A DNA stretch of 64,000 bases from Chamaecyparis obtusa. Lineage: Eukaryota > Streptophyta > Pinopsida > Cupressales > Cupressaceae. Below are positions 46,449 to 57,998 of the stretch, piece by piece. The stretch spans positions 1,646,501 to 1,710,500 of the forward strand of contig BSBK01005650.1 in the NCBI GenBank assembly GCA_027943335.1, written 5' to 3'. The notes below the pieces were generated by a model. That model saw only the letters and a list, made by a program, of their open reading frames with translations, made no database searches and was not told the origin of the DNA. Within the stretch, counting starts at the first letter, position 1, and every line of letters begins with the position of its first letter. The position numbers and the translations under genes are program-made.

Positions 46449-46870
46449 GTTGTAGAATTGCGGGAGAAATTACTTGAGCAGATAAAGGATGTTGATGCTG
46501 TGCAGTTTTGTGAAGTTCCTCTTGTTTGGTATGGAATGGCTGAGGTGAGTGATATTATGTTTAATCTTATTTGATCTCTTGTTAAATTTGGTTTTAGAAT
46601 TTTGTGAGAACTAGTCGAGCTAGTAAAGGATGTTGATGTAATGTGTTTCATGAAGGTTCTCTTGTTTGGTATGGAATGGCTGAGGCTAATGATGAATTTT
46701 TAATGTTATTTGGTTATTTCTTAATGAATTTGTCTGTATAATTTTACAAGAAATTATTTGAGCAGAAAAATTATCAGGTTGCCATTCAATGTTTGAATAT
46801 TCTCATATTTGGTGTGGGGTTCTAGAGGTGACGGATGATATCGAATATTGGAACTTGTAAATAGTACATC
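46449..46870 (+). repeat. Triplicated exon cassette, period about 141 bp
   Basis: Three tandem units starting near 46449, 46590 and 46732, each containing the acceptor region and exon. Unit 1 is open. Unit 2 keeps an acceptor (GGTTTTAG) and CTTGTTTGGTATGGAATGGC but has stops and a lost donor (GAG/GCTAAT). Unit 3 is further decayed (AAATTATTTGAGCAG, TTTGGTGTGGGG). The outer units are pseudo-exons. Confidence 0.8.
46456..46544 (+). CDS. PTST2/3-like gene, exon reaching the CBM48 start
   Basis: 89 bases between GGTTGTAG and GAG/GTGAGT; with the one base carried over it gives 30 codons and ends in phase 0. The peptide reads ELREKLLEQIKDVDA then VQFCEVPLVWYGMAE. In the family an E-V-x-L-x-W-x-G-M-A-E block opens the C-terminal carbohydrate-binding module (CBM48), which binds glucans. 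The next expected residues (the 'VQVMG-FDGW' core) are not found in the remaining 17.4 kb, so that exon probably lies beyond the window. The exon is the first of three tandem copies; the other two are decayed. Confidence 0.85.
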
Positions 46871-48544
46871 AATGAATGCTTCTTCTTCGGATAAGAGTGA
46901 ATGTTCCACTCACTCTATTCATGTCCACCCACTCTTTCATTTGGGTCAGGAAGATACTGTGTGCATGTGTATTGTTGTATACATCTGTGCATGTATGTGT
47001 TGCATTTATATGGAATTTTTTGTAGTGTCAATCTTGGAGTCCATTTTTCTTAGTTGAGTCACTGTCAAACCCTTTCCTATCTTGGTCATGAATGTCATAC
47101 TTTCAGGTTCTAATCCTTGTCTTTGCATAGCTGATCAAAGGAGCTTCGCAACACATCAGTTGATGCAAAGATTGGAGCTTGGACATGAAATAAGAGTCAA
47201 AATGGTTCAAGGCATGAAAATGGGACATCTAGTGCTAAGGAGTGTGCCACAGGCAAGGAGAGGTGACAAAGTGTTTTTGTTAAAAACTTAAAACTGGCCA
47301 AATGACCTAATGAAGTGTGCCATTATGCATTTTTCCGAAGTTCTTGAAAACAAAGAAGTGTTCAAGGAGAGTAAAGAAACACGTGCCATAATACATTTTG
47401 GCCAAAAATTGTAAAACATAAGAAGTGTCCATTCGCTCATGGAGAACGCCACAAGGGGTTTAATTCCAAAAACATTGAAAAACATAAAAGCTGCCACTTG
47501 ACACTGGGGGGCATGCCATGAGACTGTTTAGACTGGGTTTTGAATTTTCAATATGCCCTTTCAGATCTGAGTGTTCTCTTTCAGCAGGTTGCCAAGAGTT
47601 TGCAAGCCATGGTTTATGTTGGGATCATTTTTTGGTTTTTTGCAGGTTTCCCACAGGTGTAAGTGCCATTGTTCACATTGCAGGATCAGCAGCATCTTGA
47701 CATCACTTATCTCCATCTCCAAGCACCTTCAGCAGATTTCAAACTGTTGCAGGTTCTTGATCATTTATAGGGCAATAAATACCAGTAAGACAATTTCACT
47801 TGTATGTTAGGAAAGACCCCTTAAAGAAGGGTTTTCAAACTCAAAGTGCTTGTGTTTGAGGGTTATATATTTGTTTGGGTTTCCATTCCTAAACATTGTT
47901 AGCAGTTTCCAGAAAATCCATCGGAAGAATGATACACAGCAGTTAGAATAGAAGTGCAATAATGTGAAGAAAAGAAAGCAGAAGTTTAAAACATGAAAAG
48001 TGTCAAAGTAATGGTTAGAAGCATGCCAGGGCAGCATATGGTAAAAGTCTGAAACAAAGCCGAGAATGGTCAAAAGACTGCTAATTGCACACCATAAGGA
48101 TAATTGCCCAAAAGTTTTGGATTTTCAAGATTGTTAATTTGCGCCCCTTGCTTGCACCATAATGCAATTTACACAAGTTTTTCTTAAAACACAAAAAGGG
48201 ACACTTTAGGCTCAGGTGTGAACCATAAGGGATATTGGGTAGAAAATTGTGAACAAAAAAAAAAGTCACTCCAAGTAGAAGCATGTGCTCATGAGTGAAT
48301 TCCCTAGTTTTGCTTGAAACGTAAAAGTGACAATCATTGGTCTCACGCGCATCAACAGGAAGAACAAAGTTTTAGAATCAGATAATGATCTCAAGAGCAG
48401 CAAGTGCATAGCTCACGTGAATGATGTCAAAATGCAAAACAAAAAATAACATTCAATACCCAATAATGTGCCATGGTATTTTATGTCACAGTGTCACATT
48501 CACATTGTCATTTAAGGTATTATTATTCGAGGAAGGGCTTAGTC
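46871..48544. other. Intronic DNA with a 66-bp imperfect repeat, no gene seen
   Basis: A 70-codon frame at 47082-47291 has no family features. At about 47313-47510 three degenerate units of about 66 bp share a GTGCCAT-A-GCATTTT and AAAACA-AAGAAGTGT pattern. 47805 (TGTTAGGAAAGACC) could be an LTR start, but no partner was found. Confidence 0.4.
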
Positions 48545-49350
48545 TATAATGTCCCCATTTTGAGCGAGCATTGGAGTTAGTGGATTTAGCCTATCATTGG
48601 GTCCTTGTAGGCTAATTCTGGTGATTAGAGGACCTTGATGTGGGTTTTGGCCTATTTTGATGGATTTACTATTTATAGTAAGTCAACAATTGGTTCCGAT
48701 GAGCTCAGATGAATTAAAGGAATTAAATGATGCTCTCAGTTTTTATTTTCGGCTTCCAGTTTGGGCCCCAAGATTCTCGGAGGGAGAGTCTATTTTTAGA
48801 AAGTCATTCCGTCAGGTTCATTCACCATCTTTCATCATCAAGATCACTCTTGTGCTGTCAGATTTTGTATTTGATGCTTCCTCAGTCGTTTTTGCAAGAT
48901 GGGTGAATTATGATTATTATTTAATTAAATCGGCTAAGGTTGCCATTTTTATTGGGAATCTATTTTGGGCATCTTAGTGTTATAGCTCGTTGGAACCAGC
49001 TTGAGAAGTTTTAAATCTTTAGCTCATAAAACAGGGACCGTATGTGTCAGAATAGCATTATTTTAATAAAAAGGTCATTTTCAGCATTAAAGTGAAGGGA
49101 AATATAATAGTTTATTATATTTCAGATGTGCAACCATAAAGCAAGTGGCTTTTAAGTGAAAAGTGTCATTGAGAAGCTATAGAAAAATATTATATATACA
49201 GCCTTATGAGAATTTGAACCTAATTCATGGACTTATGTTTTTTATTGAAGTTGGAGAGAGAAGAAATATGGCTAGGGTTTGAGGACTGATTCCTCATATT
49301 GCAATTTGAATCATTACGTGTTAATAGTGAATTTTGCTACTGAAATTCTG
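48545..49350 (+). repeat. Plus-strand LTR related to element 5
   Basis: Starts TATAATGTCCCCATTTT (a decayed TGTAATG). The palindrome, in reverse reading ATTTACTATTTATAGTAAGT, is at 48664-48683, 120 bp from the edge. Several blocks match the element 5 LTR in opposite orientation (GATGCTCTCAG-TTT, TTTGGGC-CCAAGA, GCTAGGGTTT-GAGGACTGATTCCTC). Similarity fades after about 49350 and the 3' edge is unresolved. Confidence 0.65.
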
Positions 49351-50208
49351 AGAATTCACTTTTGAATCTGTGGATATCAATTTGGTGTTGTTGTATGCCA
49401 AATTGGAGAAGAATTAATTCATTGCTCCTGTTCTGTGAGTTCCATTATTCTGGTTCAATTTTTCTACAGGAGTTCCGGAGACGTGGAAGGCTGTTGTATC
49501 TTCTAGTCAATTGTATTAACATTGTGAAGGCTGTGATTAATCCAATAAAAGCTGCGTCACTTCTTTCATTAGCATGCGTTAATTATTTGAAGGGTTGTGA
49601 TTCTGAATTGTGAAGCACGTGAGTACTTCCAGGGGCCATGTTTCATCTTGGTGGCTGCCGTATCAATTTGGGAGGCTGCGTCAATCTTCCCAAGGGCTGC
49701 GTTTGAACTTCTTGTTGGTTGCGTGGACTTTTTTAAGTCACGTTATCTCCTTAGGCTGCATCAACTTATAATCAGCTGGCATCATTGTTAGTGAGGGTAA
49801 AATTATTTGCTAGGTGCCTATTGAAAATAAATTGTGTTGTTTTTAAAGCTTGCAATGTTTTGTATGTAATTAATTTGGATTGGTGAACTTGAGGAAATGG
49901 AATAAAATTGCTGTGTTATTATTTTAATTCGGAAAAGATACTAGAAAAATCAAATATTGTCAAAACAAAAACACATTTGCAAAGTATTCAGGAAGAAAAG
50001 TTATTTTCTTAGCAAGGAGCCAAGCAGGCTCTTTACATAGTCGAATGTAAAATGTTAATGATTTGTAGCTTCGGTCGGATAAATCCAATCGATGAAATCA
50101 AATGCTTAAGTGGCCTATCGGCCTTAAGCATTTGATATCTATCCTTTCTCTATATTATTGTTATGAACATTGTTAAATATTATATATAATTAATATTTAT
50201 TAGATTGT

Positions 50209-50271
<63 letters not shown>

Positions 50272-50773
50272 TTAATGATTATATATATACTACTATTGTT
50301 ATTATTGATCTAATAAATATTCGTTATACAATAATAACGAAAATTGTAACATATGTCGATATTGAGTATCGACCAAATTATCATATTGCTGTATCGATTG
50401 TAAAATTGATAACATGAGATTCGATTATAAGTAATCGATATAAATTCTGTGCAAAATCATTTGTATTGACTTGCTGTTAAACAATGGTATCAACTTAACC
50501 ATAATAGTCGATATGAGTATCGACTTATTCGCTGCAAACATAAACTGTTGATATCATATTGACTATGATAATCAATATGAATATTGACTGTGCTGCGATA
50601 TCATATCGATGATAATAGTCGATATGAATATCGACCTTGCTGTGGATATAACTGTCGATATGAATATCAACTTTGCTGTGGATATAACCATCGATATGAA
50701 TATCGACTGAGATATTATCTGTGTTCATTCATAATTAAGCAGCAATCGTATTAAGGTTAAGTCGTTTACTAGT
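49351..50773. other. Intronic DNA with hairpin, microsatellite and palindromic repeats
   Basis: No gene. Holds the inverted repeat at 50097-50136, a (TA)n then (GTAT)n microsatellite at about 50212-50270, and the 36-bp palindromic repeat at 50507-50707. 49351-50096 may be the diverged remainder of the LTR starting at 48545. Confidence 0.5.
50507..50707. repeat. 36-bp tandem repeat with palindromic core
   Basis: Core GTCGATATGAATATCGAC (8-bp arms) at 50618-50635, 50654-50671 and 50690-50707 with exact 36-bp spacing, and diverged cores at 50507-50524 and 50571-50588. Spacer CTTGCTGTGGATATAAC separates the regular units. Confidence 0.8.
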
Positions 50774-51026
50774 TGTTAATGGGACATGTCCGTACTTGAA
50801 CTATGTTCACGTAGGGACATGCCTCTATGAAGACATGTCTCTTCATTATCTTATATATTGTGATTTCAAATGTAACTTGGAAAATATAGAAAACCAATAA
50901 GTGTTATTACAAATTACAGCAAAAATATATATCATACCATCTCAAGTGGAAAGCATTACATTATGCATCTAGGAAACAGAAATTAAAATTAAAATTCCTC
51001 AATATAAATCTGATCAAACTTTAACA
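50774..51026 (+). repeat. Short Ty1/copia 5' LTR
   Basis: 253 bp, TGTTAATGGGACATGTCC...CTTTAACA, directly followed by the PBS TGGTATCAGAGCC (51027-51039). No second copy was found, so the element is truncated. Confidence 0.75.
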
Positions 51027-51039
51027 TGGTATCAGAGCC
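51027..51039 (+). promoter_or_regulatory. Copia primer binding site (tRNA-iMet)
   Basis: TGGTATCAGAGCC abutting the LTR end; the classic start of a plant copia internal region. Confidence 0.85.
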
Positions 51040-51250
51040 AGGTTAAGGAAGATCCAATCACATTTATATAAGCAATAAAAGTCTGCATTTGGAGGGTCAA
51101 AACTCTGTGATGATCGACAGATCCTTTTATTTGGAGTGCTGAGTTTCCTCTTTGGTAGGGGAATACTGTGTTGACCTTTGCCTTGGCAGCCTTATATCTG
51201 TGATTGTAATCGGGACAGACTCAGTGTGTGTATCCCCTGGGTTTCAAAAT

Positions 51251-51700
51251 GGTAGATTCAACAAACACTAGTAAGGATACTCTACAGGGCCATCAGTTGA
51301 AGTGTATAGAGAAATTTGCATGAACGACTGCTACTACATAGGCTTTGCATATAGAGAAAGCCGTAGTTGGCAATGCTTTCCAAAATCTATGCTCATCAAC
51401 TATCGGCTCTTTCTTTCAGCGCGAGTTACATTCTGTTAGCCTCTTTCAAGGGGAGATGTCTCTCAAACAATCTGAGAGTGTGTTTGCTGCACAAATGAAG
51501 GGCAACTCATAGCATCATCCTTGAGAATCAACTTCCTAATATCAGGTCTGCACTAAATAAATTTGGGAGCACAGAGGATGTACTCCAAACTGTTTGACAA
51601 ATGCTTATATGGAGGCGTTTCTTGAGTTGATGCATATGGAAGGACTATTGCTTCATGAATAAAGTCTGGAACAGCATTTTTGCTGTGAATGTTGATTTTT
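51251..51700 (+). pseudogene. Decayed copia gag start
   Basis: ATG with MVDSTNTSKDTLQGHQLKC about 210 bp after the PBS, a stop within 30 codons, then patches (FFQRELHSVSLFQGEMSLKQ, then FAAQMKGNS) with stops between them. The position and the helical patches suit a copia Gag, but no zinc knuckle or pol motif survives. Confidence 0.4.
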
Positions 51701-54393
51701 CAAATAGATTGTACTCTTGTCCGAATGTAGAGATTATTAGATTCATTTAGTTTTACTCTGCGATTTTGGGACAGACATTGGTGGTGTTAATTATACATGT
51801 TCTGAGTAGTCAGATGTATTCTCAGGAGTGATTAGAATATGTGATCGAATAAAGTAACCTCGAATCAGTTGACAGTAGCATATAGTCAAGGAAACTATAG
51901 TGGTGATTGTTACTCTTTGGACACTTTCAAACTGATACACAACAACATTCGATGGTGAGTCCTTATTTGACTAGCATTTCATATAATGTGCAAGGAATGT
52001 ACTGTTGAAGATAGAAATGTCTGTGTAGACATGTTTACAAGATGTGTGAGCAGTGATGGCACAAGTCACAGCCAAGGGAGGAGACCGTGTTGGTGTAGAC
52101 TCTGCCCTTCTTGCTCGACCGTTTTGTGTATTAATAGTGGGATGATTGTCTCTAAATTGGAGAGTGAGGAGCCTGCCCATGCTGTCGTTAAGGACTGAAG
52201 AGGAAGAGTCTAATGCAGATTATTGTATAAATTGACAAGTGGGGCATTCTACTACTCAAGCAAATGCATGGTTTCTTTAGCCAGCATGATGGGGGTAAAA
52301 ACCATTTGGTTGCTTCAAAGCCTTTGGATTTTGGAGCTACCATACAAACTTTTGACATTTGGAAATAAAGCATTAGTTCGTGTAGAGGCTACCGATATTC
52401 TCAAGGCTCATTCTTCTTAACTGAACAATGCATTAGAAATTTTGTCAAGGCATTTGTGCAAGTGATGGTAGCATCTAGGATTTATAGAGAAAAATTGAGA
52501 TATCTCTCTAAGAGGAAGAGTCTATATAGATTGTGATTTGGTTCTTCAATGTGGAGGTGATTTCTTCTAGTGGACTGGAGAGATGTCCATGAATGTTGTT
52601 GGCCTTTATGGTACAATTTGACATCATTCTTTTGAGCAGGTAACAATTCAGACCTGAGTGCATCTTTGGAGCGGATTTCCATTGCATTCATAGGAAATAT
52701 AAAGTGGCTGCATTAGAATTAACATAAAGAGATAAGTACTTTATAAAGCTCATGAATTTCATTTGTAGTCATTAATTCATGAAATTACATTGATTAAAAA
52801 AAAATTAGGTATGCTTTTAGTATTGATATTTCTCTTCGAGATAAGTTAATTCTATGAACTGAGTAATCTCTCCCTGAAATGCTCTTAGGACAAATTAAGA
52901 AGCATAAAAGATTGCATTCAAGGGAGAAAAGAACTTGATGCTTGGAGTCTTGGGACTGAGTTGATGATTGAAGATGTTTCTTCAAAAAAGAGGAAATAAC
53001 ATTCAGAGGGATTCTATCAAATCCATCTGAGGCAACCGTAAACAAGGAGGTTAGGAGGTTGATACATGGACTTGGAGCTTCAAAAGGGAGCCACATTATC
53101 ATGAATGACTGATGTTGCCAATCGTGGGGATAAATCCATAGTTTATTACATTCACTCGTGTTACTATGGAATTAGATAAGTACATCTGTGTAAGGGAAAG
53201 TTCCCTTGTGAACATTTGTGGATATGTGCCAGATGTTGAGAGTCTCTTGAAGCAAGCTATCGAATTGCAGACACGCACCAGGCTCTTACTGTTGTATTCA
53301 TGCGCCAGAAAACTCATAGCAATTCACCCGACACTCCTAGCTCCTTCTTCTTCTTCTGTGTTCAATCTCGGGCCCCGACCTGCTTTACTAGTCCCGTGGT
53401 AAGGAAAAGATAGCAGACACCTACGCACTGAGAGTGCGTCTCAGACTATCCTGCGTCCATGGATGCCTTGTGCGGGATTGAGAGAGAACGCAACACTGCA
53501 GATTTAAATGTATTACCATCCGCAAATGCCCTCCCTCACAAAACATCCATACTGCTCGTATTTACAAACATGAAGCAACAGACTGGTGTAATAGCTTCCG
53601 CGTTTTTGACTGACAACACCAAGAGTAGCGTGCGGTGACTCTCAGTCACGTTCCTAGTCTTCAACACTCGTTGGGCGCTGCCAGTGTAAGGTATGCCTGC
53701 ATGGAAGATATATTGCAAGGAAGGAGCTCTTCTTGTACGAGTACACGCCCAGGGATACAAACCACCAGGCTTCCGACTTGGTCATGTGATATTGGGAGCA
53801 CGTGACTATGTTCGCAGTGTGCTGGGTCTGTGGGTGGATAAAACTAAGCCCCCTACCTGGTCAATACAGTAACGTCTGCTGTTTGAAACATCATCTGTGA
53901 CCTGTGTTTACTCGTTGTGGTTAGTGCGTCCTTCAGCTCACACAGTTTCAAATTTTCAACGCGCCAGCAAAGATAATTACTTGTTGTGGTTAGTGCGTCC
54001 TTCAGCTCGCACATTAATCTTTAACATGCCACCAACAAACATATGGCTAAAAAGTCCAAGACCACGTCATGAAGTAAACCTGCTAGCTATACGCTTGATA
54101 TATCTAACTTGTCAATGTCGATCTCCCTGTCTTGGTATTGTTTAAGTCGTTGTAACCGTTCAGTATCTATGAATCTGAGACTAAGCTGTAATACCAATAT
54201 TCGATTGGAGCTAAGAAATAAACTTCCTCCTATCACTGGAAAACCCGACTTCAATCGAGTCCCTTCAAGTTGATTAATCTTCTCTGTAAGTAATGCTGTG
54301 ACTAAACTATTCTTACCAAAACATTTAAGCTCGGCTGTGGAATTTTGAATGCTTAGTTTCAGGATAAAACTTCATAGGCTGACAAGATACTAA
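51701..54393. other. Unassigned DNA, probably copia remains and intron
   Basis: No conserved pol motif found on either strand. 53130-53900 is less AT-rich and has short open frames (53166-53402 plus, 53536-53760 minus) without recognisable family features. A direct repeat GTTGTGGTTAGTGCGTCCTT with following bases occurs at 53914-53939 and 53983-54008 (69 bp apart). Confidence 0.4.
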
Positions 54394-54405
54394 GCTTTGA
54401 TACCA
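54394..54405 (-). promoter_or_regulatory. Degenerate primer binding site
   Basis: TGGTATCAAAGC on the minus strand, one mismatch from the common PBS and one base from the LTR edge at 54407. Confidence 0.7.
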
Positions 54406-54406
54406 C

Positions 54407-55254
54407 TGTAATGACCCGAACCGGTCTTTTCCCGAATTTTCACAAATATATCTCATGCAGATTTAAACAAATAGATACATGCAAATAACCATTTGATTCA
54501 ACAACAACCAGCAATGCATTCCATTACATAACTTAGAAAATTGTTATTGTATTTTTACAACAACAATACAAAATAATGAAACTACAAAAATCCAATCTGA
54601 AATACAGAATACTACAGCAAGATTGGATGATCAAGAACTTGTAAACCAATGGCGAACTTTGTTGTGAATCGGCACCGAAGATGAACTGGGTTTCCGTCCA
54701 ATCCACCGAGAAAGCCTGAAGGTTTCCGTTCTCAGGTTTCAGAACCGAAAGTTGAAGCTTCCTGGATTGTCCAAGAGAAATAAATTCATAAACTGAGCAT
54801 GCTCAAATGAGACTCCAAGCCTTCTTTTAAAGCTGCAGTTGTGACTCTTCAGTTTCCCCACTCTGTCTCTTCATATTCCACTTAAAGTCACTTTTAAATA
54901 AATATAACCGTTAATTTATAAAGTGACATAATAAATAAAGTGAGGAATCTTCTGGCATTAAAACGGAGGACCAAACGAACTTGGATGATGATGTGTGATA
55001 GCTTGCCGGAAAGCTCTCGGCGAGACGCTCCAAGTCCACTATTGAAATGCCAGGAAAATTGAGTTCTGCTGACTTACTATAAATAGTTAGTACCCTGGAA
55101 ACCTTGTGGAAACTGCTTTGATTGGCCTGAAACTGAAATCACCTAGGCCAAATATCCCATTGATCTCTGCCAAGCCTTGGTTAGTCCACTGGACCATGAT
55201 GAGAAGGCTAACGACATGACATGAAATAATGTGCCCCAAAAAGGGGACATTACA
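54407..55254 (-). repeat. LTR, minus strand, 5' copy of an otherwise lost element
   Basis: 848 bp: TGTAATGACCCGAACC at the inner edge and GGGGACATTACA at the outer edge (U3). Palindrome ACTTACTATAAATAGTTAGT at 55072-55091, about 160 bp inside U3. The interior to the left shows no gag or pol. A diverged relative lies at about 55620-56340. Confidence 0.75.
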
Positions 55255-55619
55255 AAGAGTCACAGGGATGTATTATAAAAGAACATTGGAAGGCTCATTC
55301 TCGCATGTTTGGTCTTATGTTTGGCTTCTCTTGGAGAATTCTAGGAAGCTTTGACTTTCAACAGGTTTGACGGAAACCCTCGAGCTTGGAGGAAACGTAT
55401 GGGAACAAATTATTTGTTGGAGATGTCACTCAAGCGTCTCACTTTGTGCTTAAGATTCACACTGTAGGTTATCCAATTTGACTATAAGCTTTGTGCCTAC
55501 GATTGGATATTTTGTTGTTGCTCTACTGAAGATTTAAATGCAATATTCATATTTCATTTCAGAATCTCTATTCTAGTATGATATTTATGATTTTCAATAT
55601 AATTTGTTGGATAAATTGA
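55255..55619. other. Intronic DNA, no gene seen
   Basis: Sequence between two related LTRs; no frame or repeat edge was recognised. Confidence 0.4.
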
Positions 55620-56340
55620 AATCAATTGTTCAAATAGGCTGAATGGGTTTTTGTCCACACAACCGAGAAACTCCAAGGGTTTCTGTTCTCAGATTTCCTG
55701 TAAATGAAAGTCAAAGATCTCAAGCTTCTTTGAGAGAAATTAAACAAAGCATGTGTATCAAATGCCTTCTTCAAATCCCCTTTTATAATCCTCTAATGAA
55801 GTTTTCCGAAACCCTTTTTTAAAATTCCCTTTTAATATTCATTTTAACTTGCAATTTGGAATAATAATAAAGTGACCCCTTATATACTTTTAATTAACTT
55901 AAAGTCAGTTTATGAATTAATTGTATATTCACCTTATATCTCCCAATATCTATCTCCATAATTATTAAATTATTTAAAACCTTTTAACTCCCTAGGTGCC
56001 AAAATAAAGTCACTTTACAAAAATGACTTAAATACACTTTAACCCCCTTTATGTCGTCATATCATAAAGTTATTTAATATGATTAATATTATTAAAGTTA
56101 AACTTGTTTTAACTTTAATAATTTAGCTTAAATCATTAAACCCTTGATAATATCCAATATCAACTCACATAAATTATCCATCCATTTTCCAAATATAGAT
56201 ATGAGGCCAATTGATTACCCTGGTGACTTACTATATATAGTATGTATGAGCAAAACATCCAAGTGACTTACTAAAAATAGTAAGTGTGATTCAAAGTGTC
56301 CTAAATGCTCTCCAGAAGGCACACCGCAAATAAAATAGGA
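55620..56340 (-). repeat. LTR remnant related to 54407-55254
   Basis: Shares ordered blocks with the preceding LTR (TGGGTTT-GTCCA-AC-ACCGAGAAA, TTCTGTTCTCAG-TTTC, CAAGCTTC, AGAGAAAT) and two copies of the U3 palindrome (56226-56245 ATATATAG-type; 56266-56285 ACTTACTAAAAATAGTAAGT). Edges are not preserved. Confidence 0.6.
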
Positions 56341-57263
56341 CACTGGGCTGAATAATACTGAAATAAGTGAATGGTCAGTATAATAACTTTGTAACTAAGG
56401 ATTGGACATCCTTCTTATAACGACTCTGTATTTAAGCAGTGCCAAATATCATACTAGATAAACATCACGAACTCATTTAATTATCGACTAGGGACGTAAA
56501 CTTGAAATGATGTCTGCAAAGTATATGCTCTAACCCATCTTAAATGTCATCATAACTTACGCTATTGAAATGCTGAAGGAAATACTAAGTTAAGAAATGG
56601 AATAACAATCTAACCTAGTACTTTGGAATAATGCTACAAACAAGAAACTAACTATTTTCTTATGTTGCAGGAAACAACCAATAGTTTTGTTACCATATGG
56701 CGGCAGGAGCAACAGAGTTCTAAATACTTCTATTGAACTTAAAGTTGATTCCTACCTAGCTATGAACTGAGTTCACCTCCCGCGTGGGCCCCCATGGAAG
56801 AGTGAATGAATAACAACTCAGAGATTAAGAACTGTAAATATCATTTCCTTCATGAGTAAAACATAAGTACATATTGTAGCAACATAATTGTATTTCTCAC
56901 TACTGCTGGATTACAAAAGGATTCCACACCAAAACTAGCTAACTCAGGAATCTAAACTTTAGCTTATTTATAACACCAAAATAGAACAGAACTCCCTAAA
57001 TCTAGGATTCTCCAATGTCAGGGATATGACGATATTGAAGATACAAAACAACATCATTTAATACAGGAGTAGGTTGCGTTCAGTTGTGCATGAATTTAGC
57101 AGTTCATGACTTCTAGATTTACTCCATGATGGTTGATAACCGTGTTGACTTAGCCCGCAATGGTAACCATTGATGATTGAAAGTAATGGAATCATTATGA
57201 GTTCAAAACAGTTAAACAACTTCTTATCACCACTTTGTCTTCTGATGCTAACTCGCCATTTTT
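56341..57263. other. No gene seen; may include the outer part of the element 6 LTR
   Basis: No frame of note. The 3' LTR of element 6, whose inner edge is at 57772, must extend leftward into this stretch, but I could not find its outer edge or target duplication. Confidence 0.35.
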
Positions 57264-57621
57264 CCTGCAAAGATTAGCGTGCACATGCAAAAATCGCAAT
57301 ACATATCCAAGATAAAATTCATAATAAGTTTTTCTTATACTAGCTTTTCTCTTATCACATGGCTATAGGAAGAACTTCCCAATCAATCCAAGATAGAAAG
57401 ACACAATATTCCATTCCATGTAACTATATAACATATATATTCCTGCAAAAGATTAGTGTGCACATGCAAAAATCGCAATACATATCCAAGATAAAATTCT
57501 TAATAAGTTTTTCTTATACTAGCTTTGCTCTTATCACATGGCTACAAGAAGAACTTCCCAATCAATGCAAGATAGAAAGACACAATATTCCATTCCATGT
57601 AACTATATAACATATATGTTC
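57264..57621. repeat. Two-unit tandem duplication, 178 bp
   Basis: Units beginning CCTGCAAAGATTAG(C) near 57264 and CCTGCAAAAGATTAG(T) near 57442 match almost throughout, ending in TAACTATATAACATATAT. Few differences, so the duplication is fairly recent. It probably lies within the element 6 LTR. Confidence 0.88.
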
Positions 57622-57772
57622 AGCATACTCATTTAATCTTAAAAACATCAAAGTGCACACACACATAGCAATTTAAACATAAGTAGTCTGAATAACTCCA
57701 TCAAAAGCTCATAAAGTTTCAGGTCCTAGCCATAAAAACATGAACCAAATAGGCCTTAAATTGGCCTCGTCA

Positions 57773-57787
57773 TCTCCCCCCAACTTT
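57773..57787 (-). promoter_or_regulatory. Element 6 3' polypurine tract
   Basis: AAAGTTGGGGGGAGA on the minus strand, followed by the LTR start TGACGAGG at 57772. Confidence 0.75.
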
Positions 57788-57998
57788 GCCTTTTGCTGGT
57801 CCTCCAGCAAATAGGAAATTCTTGAGCCTGGCCGTGATTCTGTAGTCTGCAGCTATTTTCTTTCCAGCACCTCCTTCTGCAAAGCTCCAATAAAAGCCTT
57901 GTCTCTTTGTGTTTTTCCCATCTCCTTACTTCTCCTGCCATATCATAATCATCCAGATTTTTTGCATTTGCCAATAAGGGAGAAATAAGCATGGGTGG

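Noticed and set aside
47082..47291. 70-codon frame after a TTTCAG acceptor, considered as the next PTST exon
   Set aside because: The peptide has none of the CBM48 core residues expected after the 46456-46544 exon, and no donor fits before its stop.
53166..53760. Short frames in a GC-richer stretch
   Set aside because: No splice structure, motif or family resemblance; treated as unassigned DNA.
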